From assembly GCF_008065375.1 (NCBI RefSeq), contig NZ_VJYI01000012.1, positions 186,001 through 250,000 on the forward strand: 64,000 nucleotides of DNA. Direction: 5' to 3'. Made by a program: the position numbers and the translations under genes. The stretch is from Nonomuraea sp. SYSU D8015 (GTDB lineage Bacteria; Actinomycetota; Actinomycetes; Streptosporangiales; Streptosporangiaceae). This document shows positions 49,679-60,462 of this stretch, piece by piece (the stretch's first letter is position 1; each line of letters starts with the position of its first letter). The notes beneath the pieces were generated by a model, which had not been told where the DNA came from, did no database searches, and saw only the letters and a program-made list of their open reading frames with translations.

Positions 49679-50595
49679 GGATCCTCCTCTGGCACGTGCA
49701 CGGCTCGTGGACCAGCGCCTTCATCAGGGGTGGGCACGAGTACCTGCTGCCGCTCGTCCCCGGCCGGGGTCCCGACGGGCGGGGACGAGCGGCCACCTAC
49801 GACTGGCCGGACAGCGCCCGCGAGGTCCCGTTCGACCGGCTCCGCGACGAGCCGGTCGACGTGGTCGTCTACCAGCGGCCGCACGAGCTCGACCTGGCCC
49901 GCGACTGGCTCGGCCGCGCCGTGCCCGGCGTGTACGTCGAGCACAACACGCCCAAGGGCGACGTGCCGCACACCCGTCACCCGCTGGCCGGCCGCACCGA
50001 CGTCACGCTCGTCCACGTCACCCACTTCAACGAGCTCTACTGGGACAACGGCAAGGCGCCCACGCGCGTCATCGAGCACGGCGTCCCCGACCCCGGCCCC
50101 CTCTACACGGGCGAGCTGCCCCGGGCCGGCGTCGTGGTCAACGAGCCGGTGCGCCGCGCCAGGGTCGCCGGGACCGACCTGCTGCCGCGCTTCGCCGAGC
50201 GGGTCCCGCTGGACGTGTTCGGCATGAAGGTGACCGGGCTGCCGTTCCGCGCGTACGAGGACCTGCCGCAGCACCTCATGCACGCCGAACTGGCCAGGCG
50301 CCGCGTCTACCTGCACCCGTACCGGTGGACCTCACTCGGGCTGGCCCTCATCGAGGCCATGACCCTGGGCATGCCGGTGGTGGCGCTGGCCGCCACCGAG
50401 GCGATCGAGGCCGTGCCGCCGGAGGCCGGCGTGCTGTCGACGAAGGTGAGCGTGCTCGCCGACGCCCTGCACGCCTTCGCCGCGGACCCGGAGAGCGCCG
50501 CCCAGGCCGGCAAGGCCGCCCGCGCGGCCGCCCTGGCGCGTTACGGGCTCGGCAGGTTCCTGTCCGACTGGGACCGGTTGCTGGAAGAGGTATAG
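49675..50595 (+). CDS. Glycosyltransferase (GT-B fold, GT4-like)
   Basis: The protein has 306 residues from GTG 49675, overlapping the gmhB stop. RILLWHVHGSWTSAFIRGGHEYLLPLVP opens it. YVEHNTPKGDVPHTRHPLAGR and a C-terminal RRRVYLHPYRWTSLGLALIEAMTLGMPVVALAATEA (the E-x7-E-like donor motif) mark a GT-B transferase, close in style to those of polysaccharide operons. It would extend the same glycan as the divergent operon. Sugar unknown. Ends 31 bases before whiB. Confidence 0.82.
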   Translation: MRILLWHVHGSWTSAFIRGGHEYLLPLVPGRGPDGRGRAATYDWPDSAREVPFDRLRDEPVDVVVYQRPHELDLARDWLGRAVPGVYVEHNTPKGDVPHTRHPLAGRTDVTLVHVTHFNELYWDNGKAPTRVIEHGVPDPGPLYTGELPRAGVVVNEPVRRARVAGTDLLPRFAERVPLDVFGMKVTGLPFRAYEDLPQHLMHAELARRRVYLHPYRWTSLGLALIEAMTLGMPVVALAATEAIEAVPPEAGVLSTKVSVLADALHAFAADPESAAQAGKAARAAALARYGLGRFLSDWDRLLEEV

Positions 50596-50625
50596 CGCCG
50601 GAAGGCATGGGTAGGCGCGAACGTC

Positions 50626-50910
50626 ATGATGATGCTCGACTGGACACGCAAGGCCGCCTGCCTCGACCTGGACCCCGAACTGTTCTTCCCGATCTCCATG
50701 GAAGGCCCGAGCCAGTCGCAGGTCGAACGGGCCAAGGCGGTGTGCCGGGGCTGCCCCGTGCGGGAGCCGTGCCTGGAGTACGCGCTGAGGACGCGCCAGG
50801 CGTACGGCGTCTGGGGCGGCACCGACCCGTTGCAGCGGCGGGAGCTCAGCCTGCCGGCAGAGCCGCCGCGAGAAACCGTTGCCGCTCGGCCGCTTCGAGG
50901 TGGTCGCTGA
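50626..50910 (+). CDS. WhiB family Fe-S transcriptional regulator
   Basis: The protein has about 94 residues. Four Cys ligands of the 4Fe-4S cluster are present: AACLDLDPELFFP (first), CRGCPVREPC (CxxC plus Cys), then YGVWGGTDPLQRREL with the GVWGG turn and basic helix. WhiB proteins bind the housekeeping sigma factor region 4 in actinomycetes. Three Met codons (50626, 50629, 50632) are possible starts. The last 21 codons are antisense to the peptide deformylase 3' end (50846-50910). Which WhiB subclass is not certain. Confidence 0.9.
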   Translation: MMMLDWTRKAACLDLDPELFFPISMEGPSQSQVERAKAVCRGCPVREPCLEYALRTRQAYGVWGGTDPLQRRELSLPAEPPRETVAARPLRGGR

Positions 50911-51331
50911 ACAGCACGCCGTCCAGATGGTCGGCCTCGTGCTGCAGCACCCTCGCCAGCACGCCCAGGGCCCGGACCGTCACGGGTTTGCCGAACATGT
51001 CCCGGCCACGCGCCGTGACCATGTAGGAGCGTTCCAGCGGCCACCACACGCCGGGCGCCGACAGACACGCCTCGTCGGCGGTGACCCGCCGCTCCGACAG
51101 CTCCAGCCGCGGGTTGACCAGGTGGCCCGACCTGCCGTCGTACGAGTAGACCACCACCCGCACTGGCTCCCCGATCTGCGGGGCCGAGAGCCCCGCCCGC
51201 CCCGCGCCCGCCCGCATCGTGGCGGTCATCGCCTTCACCAGCCGCCGCAGCTCCCGATCGAAGTCGCGGATGGGCTCCGCGACCGAACGGAGCACCGGAT
51301 CGTCGAACGTGCGAATAGGCCGGACCGTCAC
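50846..51331 (-). CDS. def: Peptide deformylase
   Basis: The protein has 161 residues. Motif 1 is GLSAPQIGEPVRVV, motif 2 EACLSAPGVWWPLER (Cys metal ligand; the family consensus is EGCLS, here EACLS), and motif 3 HEADHLDGVLF with the HExxH-type pair (HEADH). It removes formyl from nascent proteins and is iron or zinc dependent. GTG 51331 was chosen because the domain begins there (VRPIRTFDDPVLR); the frame is open upstream through shadow sequence. It is convergent with whiB and overlaps it by 65 bp. Confidence 0.9.
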   Translation of the reverse strand: MTVRPIRTFDDPVLRSVAEPIRDFDRELRRLVKAMTATMRAGAGRAGLSAPQIGEPVRVVVYSYDGRSGHLVNPRLELSERRVTADEACLSAPGVWWPLERSYMVTARGRDMFGKPVTVRALGVLARVLQHEADHLDGVLFSDHLEAAERQRFLAAALPAG

Positions 51332-51500
51332 CCGCCACTCCCCGATAGGCCACGTCGTCACCGAGAACGTTTCCCGGGATCGCGTCCGCGCAACCGCGGG
51401 GGCTCTGCCTTGTAGCACAGCGGTAACAGAGGAGACCCGTGGGCGAAACCACCCGAAAGCAGTATCGGAGGGTGATCTCACTTGCGTCACACGTGCCTGT

Positions 51501-51537
51501 GATGCCTGGCCGGGTGCTCGGGGCCCGGCCAGGCATC
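51501..51537 (+). promoter_or_regulatory. Perfect 14-bp inverted repeat upstream of hemD
   Basis: GATGCCTGGCCGGG at 51501-51514 is exactly complementary to 51524-51537, with a 9-base loop, ending 23 bases before the hemD ATG. No T-run follows, so it may be a leader hairpin or terminator for a transcript entering from the left. Confidence 0.5.
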
Positions 51538-51560
51538 CTCGACATGCTGGAGGTAACGGC

Positions 51561-52727
51561 ATGAGTGCGCTCCCCCTTGAGGGCGGCTCCCCCCCGGAAA
51601 CGGCGCCGGACGCGCTGGCCGGCTTCACCGTAGGCGTGACCGCGACACGCCGGCGTGAGGAGTTCGGCGCGCTGCTGGAGCGCCGCGGCGCCCGCGTCGT
51701 CAGCGCGCCCGCGATCCGGCTGGTCCCCTTGGCGGAGGACACCGACCTGCTCGCCGCCACCAGGCTCGCCCTCGAGGCGCCGCTCGACGACGTGGTCGTG
51801 ACCACGGGCGTGGGCTTCCGCGGCTGGATGGCCGCCGCCGAGGGCTGGGGGCTGTCGGCCGACCTCAGCGAGCACCTGACCGGGAGCCGCCTGCTGACCC
51901 GCGGCCCCAAGGCCAGGGGAGCGGTGCGCGCGGCCGGGCTCAACGACCACTGGACCCCCGCCACCGAGTCGTGCCAGGAGGTCAAGGAATACCTGCTCGC
52001 CCAGGACCTGCACGGCCGGCGCATCGCGGTGCAGCAGCACGGCGAGCCGCTCAGCGACTTCGTGGCCGAGCTGCGGCAGGCCGGCGCCGAGGTGATCGAG
52101 ATCCCGGTCTACCGGTGGCTGCCGTACCGGGACATCTCGCCGCTGCGCCGCCTCATCAGTCAGACGATCTCCGGCTCGGTGGACGCCGTGGCGTTCACCA
52201 GCGCGCCCGCCGTCCACGCCATGCTGGGCGCGGCCCGGGCCGAAGGGCTGGAGGAGGCGCTGCTGGCGGCGTTCAGCGGGTCCGTCGTGGCCGCCTGCGT
52301 GGGGCCCGTCACCGCCGATCCGCTGGTCTCGCGCGGCGTGCCGACGCTGCAGCCGGAGCGCTCGCGGCTGGGCGCGCTGGCCCGCGCCCTGGCCCGGCAC
52401 CTGCCCGAGCACGGCGTCACCAGGCTCGTGGCCGGCGACCACCAGCTGGAGATCCGCGGTCACGCCGTGGTCGTGGACGGCGAGCTGCGGCCGCTGCCGC
52501 CCGCCCCGATGGCGGTGCTCAAGCGGCTGGCCGACAAGCCCGGGCACGTGGTGTCGCGCGCGGACCTGCGTACCGTGCTGCCGGGCAGCATCGCACGCGA
52601 GTCGGCCGAGCACGCCGTGGAGATGGCCATCACGCGGCTGCGGCGAGCGCTCGGCCCGAGCGGGATCGTCGAGACGGTGGTCAAGCGCGGCTACCGGCTG
52701 GCCTGCCAGTACGAGGCGGGGATGTGA
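51561..52727 (+). CDS. hemD: Uroporphyrinogen-III synthase fused to a C-terminal winged-helix DNA-binding domain
   Basis: The protein has 388 residues. The N-terminal ~265 residues are a HemD fold (GFTVGVTATRRREEFGALLERRGARVVSAPAIRL, then DAVAFTSAPAVHAMLGAARA). The last ~90 residues form an OmpR-type winged helix (PPAPMAVLKRLADKPGHVVSRADLRTVL, then VEMAITRLRRALG and VKRGYRL). The combination is known in actinomycetes, for example next to nitrite reductase and sirohydrochlorin chelatase genes, where it may link siroheme synthesis to transcription. GGAGGTAAC precedes ATG 51561. Its stop shares one base with the cbiX ATG. Confidence 0.9.
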   Translation: MSALPLEGGSPPETAPDALAGFTVGVTATRRREEFGALLERRGARVVSAPAIRLVPLAEDTDLLAATRLALEAPLDDVVVTTGVGFRGWMAAAEGWGLSADLSEHLTGSRLLTRGPKARGAVRAAGLNDHWTPATESCQEVKEYLLAQDLHGRRIAVQQHGEPLSDFVAELRQAGAEVIEIPVYRWLPYRDISPLRRLISQTISGSVDAVAFTSAPAVHAMLGAARAEGLEEALLAAFSGSVVAACVGPVTADPLVSRGVPTLQPERSRLGALARALARHLPEHGVTRLVAGDHQLEIRGHAVVVDGELRPLPPAPMAVLKRLADKPGHVVSRADLRTVLPGSIARESAEHAVEMAITRLRRALGPSGIVETVVKRGYRLACQYEAGM

Positions 52728-53437
52728 TGCCCGCACTGATCCTGGCAGCGCACGGGACACGCAGCACCGCGGGGGAGGAGACGCTCTCGGCCCTGGCCGA
52801 GACGGTCAGGAGGGCCCGGCCCGGGCAGCGGGTCGAGCTCAGCTACCTGGAGATCAGCTCGCCGCTCCTGCGCGACGTGCTCCCGGCCGTCCGCGGACCG
52901 GTGGTCGTGGTCCCGCTGCTGCTGGCGGGCGGCTACCACGTCCACATCGACCTGCCCAACGTGATCGCCGAGCACCGGCCGGACGCGCTGATCGCCGGCT
53001 GGCTCGGCCCGCACCGGCTGCTGACGTCCGTGCTGGCCCGCAAGCTCGCCCGGGCGGGGCTGCGCGCCACGGACGCCGTCGTGCTCGGCGCGGCCGGCTC
53101 CTCCGACCCGGCCGCCCTCGCCGACGTGCGCGCCGCCGCCCACCAGCTCGCGGTGCGCCTGGCGCGCCCCGTCACGGCCGCCTTCGCCTCGGCGGGCTCG
53201 CCGTCGCTGGAGGAGGTCATGGAGCGGCTCGGGTCCACTCCGGCCGCCCGGGTGGCGATCGCGTCGTACGTGCTCGCGCCCGGTTTCTTCCACGACCGCC
53301 TGGCCGCGGCCGGCGCCGGGCTGGTGAGCGATCCGCTGGGCGCCGACCCGGACGTGGCGGCGCTGATCTGGCACCGCTACGACGAGGCCCTGCGCGGCCG
53401 GCGCAGCGTGCCGCAGGCCGCGAGGGCGTCGCGCTAG
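52727..53437 (+). CDS. Sirohydrochlorin chelatase/CbiX-like protein
   Basis: The product is 236 residues. MPALILAAHGTRSTAGEETL with the catalytic His (AAHGTR) opens it. VVVPLLLAGGYHVHIDLPNVI about residue 65-85 carries the second His (GGYHVHID), and AIASYVLAPGFFHDRL the repeat in the other half. It inserts Fe2+ or Co2+ into sirohydrochlorin. Coupled to hemD-HTH (TGATG). It ends at a CTAG shared with the stop of the convergent TetR-like gene. Confidence 0.88.
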   Translation: MPALILAAHGTRSTAGEETLSALAETVRRARPGQRVELSYLEISSPLLRDVLPAVRGPVVVVPLLLAGGYHVHIDLPNVIAEHRPDALIAGWLGPHRLLTSVLARKLARAGLRATDAVVLGAAGSSDPAALADVRAAAHQLAVRLARPVTAAFASAGSPSLEEVMERLGSTPAARVAIASYVLAPGFFHDRLAAAGAGLVSDPLGADPDVAALIWHRYDEALRGRRSVPQAARASR

Positions 53438-54003
53438 GCGACGGCGGGCGCCGACGGGAGAGGCTCGAGCCGCAGCTCGCGGACGATCTCCCGGGCGCTC
53501 GCCTCTCGCGGGGGCTGGGCGTCGGCGCCGACGAACATCTCGACGTAGGCCCGGTAGAAGCAGCCCGAGATCAGCAGCCGTGCGCTCGCCTCCGGGTCGA
53601 CGTCGGCGCGTACTCGCCCCAGCCGCTGCTCGGCCGCCAGGTAGGCGGCCAGCGGCGTGGTCTCCTTGCCGGGCCCGAGCCCGGTCTTGCGGATGGCCTG
53701 CCGGAAGCGCACCGTCACACTGGGCGAGGTGAACGCCGGCAGCGCTGCGCTTTGTATATCGATGTAGTAGTCAATGCCCGCTCGCGCAATTGGTAGAAGA
53801 TTGTCCGATACACATCCTTTCCCGATGTGGTGGGACAGATCATGAAGAATGCTGAGCCAGAGCGGGAGGCGGTCCTGCAGCAGGGCCAGGAAGTGGTCCA
53901 CGGAGCCGCCCGTGCGGTCCTCTCGGAGGGAGACGGCCATCTCCAGGACGCGCTGCCTTGTGTCCTGACTCCTTTGGTGCGGGTCTACATGGGAAGTCGC
54001 CAT
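53434..54003 (-). CDS. TetR-like protein apparently lacking the DNA-binding helices
   Basis: The protein has 189 residues. RQRVLEMAVSL is the first helix of a TetR HTH, but it is followed directly by REDRTGGSVDHFLALLQDRLP, effector-domain sequence, so helices 2-3 with the recognition motif (normally about 30-35 residues) are absent. The rest (LLISGCFYRAYVEMFVG and so on) is a TetR_C all-alpha ligand-binding domain. It may be an anti-repressor-like partner or a decayed gene with an in-frame deletion. ATG 54003 has no other candidate. The stop overlaps cbiX by CTAG. Confidence 0.6.
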   Translation of the reverse strand: MATSHVDPHQRSQDTRQRVLEMAVSLREDRTGGSVDHFLALLQDRLPLWLSILHDLSHHIGKGCVSDNLLPIARAGIDYYIDIQSAALPAFTSPSVTVRFRQAIRKTGLGPGKETTPLAAYLAAEQRLGRVRADVDPEASARLLISGCFYRAYVEMFVGADAQPPREASAREIVRELRLEPLPSAPAVA

Positions 54004-54303
54004 GGCGTGCCTAACGTGCGCGGTCAGTGGGTAGGCATCACGGCGCGAGGCCGAGGTTTGCGCGTTTTATGAGCTGATGTGCGATGAGATCTGGGGTCCC
54101 AACTTCATGCAATCTTGTATGGTCCCCGATTATTACCCGAAAGCGCGAAAATTGGCGCTTTTAATCCCTGAAGGTTAGCTGACAGTGTCGCGGCAGAAGA
54201 TACTGCCGATGAATCAGTGACAAGGGTGCCTCCCGGTGCCGCGCGGCCCCGCGCGCCGGGTGTCGGTGTCGCACGAGGGTCAGGTGTCCGTGTGGCGCGA
54301 GGG
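54004..54303. other. 300-bp spacer with a locally AT-rich core
   Basis: Between the TetR-like start and the PAC2 stop lies a stretch of lower GC content (about 54060-54180), with a hairpin at 54140-54161 and a 24-bp tandem duplication at its right end. No gene is seen. Confidence 0.55.
54140..54161. terminator. Hairpin in AT-rich spacer, candidate terminator
   Basis: AAAGCGC at 54140-54146 and GCGCTTT at 54155-54161 flank an eight-base loop, followed by TAAT on the plus strand and A/T-rich bases on the minus. It could end the PAC2 transcript about 140 bp downstream. Confidence 0.4.
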
Positions 54304-54318
54304 TCAGGTGTCCGTGTC
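54271..54318. repeat. 24-bp tandem duplication over the PAC2 stop codon
   Basis: The units GCACGAGGGTCAGGTGTCCG and its near-copy GCGCGAGGGTCAGGTGTCCG (24-bp period, starts 54271 and 54295) each contain the TGA stop of the minus-strand PAC2 gene, at 54304-54306 in the right copy. A more degenerate third unit may precede them. Confidence 0.85.
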
Positions 54319-55158
54319 GCGGTCGCGTCGGCGCAGGTAGCGCTCGAACTCGGCGGCGATCGCGTCGCCGCTGGCCTCTGGCAGCTCGGCGGCGTCCTTG
54401 CGCTCCTCGAGCTCCTTGACGTATTCGGCCACCTCGGTGTCCTGTGAGGCCAGCTCGTCGACGCCGCGCTCCCACGCGCGGGCCTCCTCGTCGAGGTCCC
54501 CGAGCGGCATGGGGATCTCCAGCACGTCCTCCAGGCGGCGCAGCAGCGCCAGCGTGGCCTTCGGATTGGGCGGCTGGGCCACGTAGTGCGGCACCGAGGC
54601 CCACAGCGAGACGGCGTCGAGACCGGCCTGGCCGAACGCGTGCTGCAGGACCCCGACGATGCCCGTCGGGCCCTCGTAGCGGCTCAGCTCCAGATTGGTC
54701 GAGCGGGCCAGCGCCGCGTTGGTCGCCCCGCCCAGGATGGGCACCGGGCGGGTGTGGGGCGAGTCGTTGAGCAGCGCGCCCAGCATCACGGCCAGCTCCA
54801 CGCCCAGCTCGCGGCAGATCTCGATGATGTCGGCGCAGAACGAGCGCCAGCGCATGTTGGGCTCGATGCCGCGCAGCAACACGACGTCGCGCTCGACGCC
54901 CGGCGGGCGGGCGCGCAGCAGCCGCGTCGTCGGCCAGACGATCGACTGGGTGAGCCCGTCGTTCATCTCGACCACGGGCCGCGTCACCTGGAAGTCGTAA
55001 TAGTCGTCGGGGTCGAGCGCGATGAGCGGCTCGGCCTTCCAGGCGGACTCGAGATGGGCGATCACACCGCTGGAGGCCTCACCCGCGTCGTTCCACCCCT
55101 CGAACGCGGCTATGAGCACCGGGTCGACGAGCTCGGGGAGCCCTTCGAGCTCTATCAC
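54304..55158 (-). CDS. PAC2 family protein (proteasome assembly chaperone-like)
   Basis: The protein has 284 residues, beginning MIELEGLPELVDPVLIAAFEGWNDAGEASS, the PAC2 opening, with FPNMRWRSF-like EPNMRWRSFCADII and SVPHYVAQPPNPKATLALLRRLEDVL downstream. The C-terminal acidic/basic tail (EERKDAAELPEAS, RRRDRDTDT) looks helical. PAC2 proteins in actinomycetes are linked by homology to eukaryotic proteasome assembly chaperones; their exact task is unproven. ATG 55158. The stop lies in a 24-bp tandem duplication. Confidence 0.9.
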   Translation of the reverse strand: MIELEGLPELVDPVLIAAFEGWNDAGEASSGVIAHLESAWKAEPLIALDPDDYYDFQVTRPVVEMNDGLTQSIVWPTTRLLRARPPGVERDVVLLRGIEPNMRWRSFCADIIEICRELGVELAVMLGALLNDSPHTRPVPILGGATNAALARSTNLELSRYEGPTGIVGVLQHAFGQAGLDAVSLWASVPHYVAQPPNPKATLALLRRLEDVLEIPMPLGDLDEEARAWERGVDELASQDTEVAEYVKELEERKDAAELPEASGDAIAAEFERYLRRRDRDTDT

Positions 55159-55569
55159 GTGTCGCCTCCTCTCTCCACCGTCCCGCTAAGCCTATGCGGA
55201 AAGGAGGCATCGCCGTACCGATCTCCCCCCGAACACCGTCCCCCACTGGGCGCCGCCTCTACCCCCCGAGTCCCGACCCGGCCACGACGACACGCGGCCG
55301 ACCCCGGAAACCCCTGCCGGCACGGCGTGTCGCCCTCCCTGTGCCCGCGCACCCGACTGTCCGCGCCCGCCCTGGCCACCGGTGCGGGACCGCTCCCACC
55401 GTTCGCGCTCGGCGGAAGGGGCCCAGGAGTCGACGGCGTCCGCGAGGGCGCCTCCGCGCGGGACGGCTGTCCGTGAGGGGAGTGTGGGGGAGGGCGGCCG
55501 GGTATCAGCCGCGCGGGACGGCTGCCCGTGAGGAAGCAGTGTTGTCCGGAAGAGGAGGGCGGCCGGGGG
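55159..55569. other. 411-bp gene-free stretch with a duplicated segment
   Basis: No frame shows a recognisable protein. Its right side holds a duplicated 55-65 bp segment next to the universal stress gene stop. The left is generic GC-rich spacer that should contain the PAC2 promoter. Confidence 0.55.
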
Positions 55570-55574
55570 TCAGC
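55455..55574. repeat. Tandem duplication (55-65 bp) over the universal stress gene stop
   Basis: CGCGCGGGACGGCTGYCCGT starts at 55455 and again at 55510, and GGAGGGCGGCCGGG followed by a TCA-containing end occurs at about 55490-55508 and 55555-55574. The second copy carries an extra ten bases and the real stop (TCA at 55570-55572 on the plus strand). Confidence 0.8.
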
Positions 55575-56028
55575 GTTTGCCGTCGGTCGTGTGCACGATC
55601 AGCACGTCGCAGGAGGCTCGGTGCGAGACGCCCGAGGGAACGGAGCCGAGCAGCCGCCCGGCCAGGGTGTTGAGGCCGCGGTTGCCCACCACCAGCAGGT
55701 CGGCGCGGTGCCTGGCGGCGAGCGAGATGAGCACGTCCACGGCCTCACCCTGCTCGGCGGCCAGGACGACGTCGGTGGCGCCCGCCGCCACGGCGTGCTC
55801 GCGCGCCGCGCGCAGCGCGTCGTCGGCCGGGGTGGAGCCGCTCACCTTGTACGCGAGCTCGCCGAGCCGGTCGGCGGCCGCCGACCGCTCGCTCTCCCGC
55901 ATCGGCAGGTACGCGCAGGCCAGGACGAGGGTGGCGCCGGTCGCCGCGGCCAGGGACGCCGCGGCGGAGACCGCGCGGAAGGACGAGGCGGAGCCGTCGG
56001 TGCCCACGAGGACGGTGCTGTAGGTCAT
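55570..56028 (-). CDS. Universal stress protein (UspA family)
   Basis: The protein has 152 residues. STVLVGTDGSASSFRAV opens it (Asp near residue 10 for ATP), and the ATP-binding G-2x-G-9x-G-S/T motif is VVGNRGLNTLAGRLLGSVPSGVSHRASCDVLIVH at 110-145, so it belongs to the ATP-binding class. Such proteins are induced by stress, and in actinomycetes some respond to hypoxia through DosR. ATG 56028 is natural, and the metH promoter lies in the 251-bp divergent spacer. The stop lies in a duplicated segment. Confidence 0.92.
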   Translation of the reverse strand: MTYSTVLVGTDGSASSFRAVSAAASLAAATGATLVLACAYLPMRESERSAAADRLGELAYKVSGSTPADDALRAAREHAVAAGATDVVLAAEQGEAVDVLISLAARHRADLLVVGNRGLNTLAGRLLGSVPSGVSHRASCDVLIVHTTDGKR

Positions 56029-56279
56029 GGAGACCCCAATTGGACGCGCAGTTCAATTGACTCTCCAGAGCCTAGCTCCCCACCGGAGAACCATCCGAAC
56101 CACCACCCACCCGGACGCGGAACCACCCGGGCTTCGGCCCGAATCGCCCGAGCCCGGCCCCCGAACCATCCGGCTCGACCCGGAACGGCCCGATCCCCGG
56201 CCCGGACCCCGACGACCCGAAACGATCTCTCGAGGTAGGTTCGAACGGCCCCTGAAGAGCACCCGATAAGCTCTACGCC

Positions 56280-59744
<3,465 letters not shown>

Positions 59745-59757
59745 CCCCGGCCGGGTC

Positions 59758-59784
59758 TCTCGCCGTTCACCGCGGGCGGCGAGA
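59758..59784 (+). terminator. Hairpin after metH, weak terminator candidate
   Basis: TCTCGCCG at 59758-59765 and CGGCGAGA at 59777-59784 form an 8-bp stem with an 11-base loop just after the metH stop. No T-run follows, and the HAD gene starts 33 bases later, so read-through is possible. Confidence 0.4.
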
Positions 59785-59817
59785 ATGGCGTGCACGTGAC
59801 TACGGATCGGGGCAGGC

Positions 59818-60462
59818 ATGGAAGCCGTTTTCTTCGACATGGACGGGCTGCTGGTCGACAGCGAGCGGGTCTGGCTGCAGATCGAGACCGAGGTGATGGC
59901 CAGGCTGGGCGCGCGGTGGACGCCCGAGCACCAGGTCCACCTGGTCGGCGGGTCCATGGAGCGGACGGTCGACTACATGCTGGCCGTGTCGGGCTCCGGC
60001 GTGCCCGCCGCCACCGTGCGGGAGTGGATGACGGACGGCATGGTCGCCCGGCTGTCGGAGGGCGTGCACGTGATGCCGGGCGCCGTCGAGCTCCTCGACG
60101 CCGTCCGGGCCGAGGGGGTGCCCTCCGGGCTCGTCACCTCGTCGCTCAAGGAGATCGCCGACGCGGTGCTCAAGAGCGTCGGCAGGGACCGCTTCGACGT
60201 CGTGGTGACCGCCGACGACGTCTCGCACACCAAGCCGGATCCGGAGCCGTACCTCACGGCCGCGGGGCTGCTGGGAGTCGAGCCGGTGCGGTGCGTGGTG
60301 CTGGAGGACTCGCCGAACGGCGTGGCGGCCGCGACCGCCGCCGGCTGCGCGGTCGTCGCGGTCCCCAGCCTCCTGCCCATCGAACCGGCTCCCGGCCGCA
60401 TGGTCGTCCCGTCCCTCACCGCCGTCACGGTTCAGGACCTCCGCGCCCTCCTGCCTTCCTGA
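59818..60462 (+). CDS. HAD superfamily phosphatase (beta-phosphoglucomutase-like)
   Basis: The protein has 214 residues. FFDMDGLLVDSERVW (motif I DxDGxLxDSE), SGLVTSSLKEI (motif II Thr/Ser), KPDPEPYLTAAGLLGV (motif III Lys) and VLEDSPNGVAAATAAGC (motif IV) are all present. The cap domain is the alpha-helical type of the beta-phosphoglucomutase/phosphoglycolate branch. Substrate not predictable. ATG 59818 follows GGGGCAGGC. It may be co-transcribed with metH. Confidence 0.9.
   Translation: MEAVFFDMDGLLVDSERVWLQIETEVMARLGARWTPEHQVHLVGGSMERTVDYMLAVSGSGVPAATVREWMTDGMVARLSEGVHVMPGAVELLDAVRAEGVPSGLVTSSLKEIADAVLKSVGRDRFDVVVTADDVSHTKPDPEPYLTAAGLLGVEPVRCVVLEDSPNGVAAATAAGCAVVAVPSLLPIEPAPGRMVVPSLTAVTVQDLRALLPS

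Noticed and set aside
51488..51503. CRP-like palindrome TCACA-N6-TGTGA upstream of hemD
   Set aside because: The half-sites are in the reverse order of a CRP site (TGTGA-N6-TCACA), so it was not called.
56029..56279. Cobalamin riboswitch before metH
   Set aside because: No B12-box-like GCCACTG or the expected paired elements were found, and the spacer is short and low-complexity.
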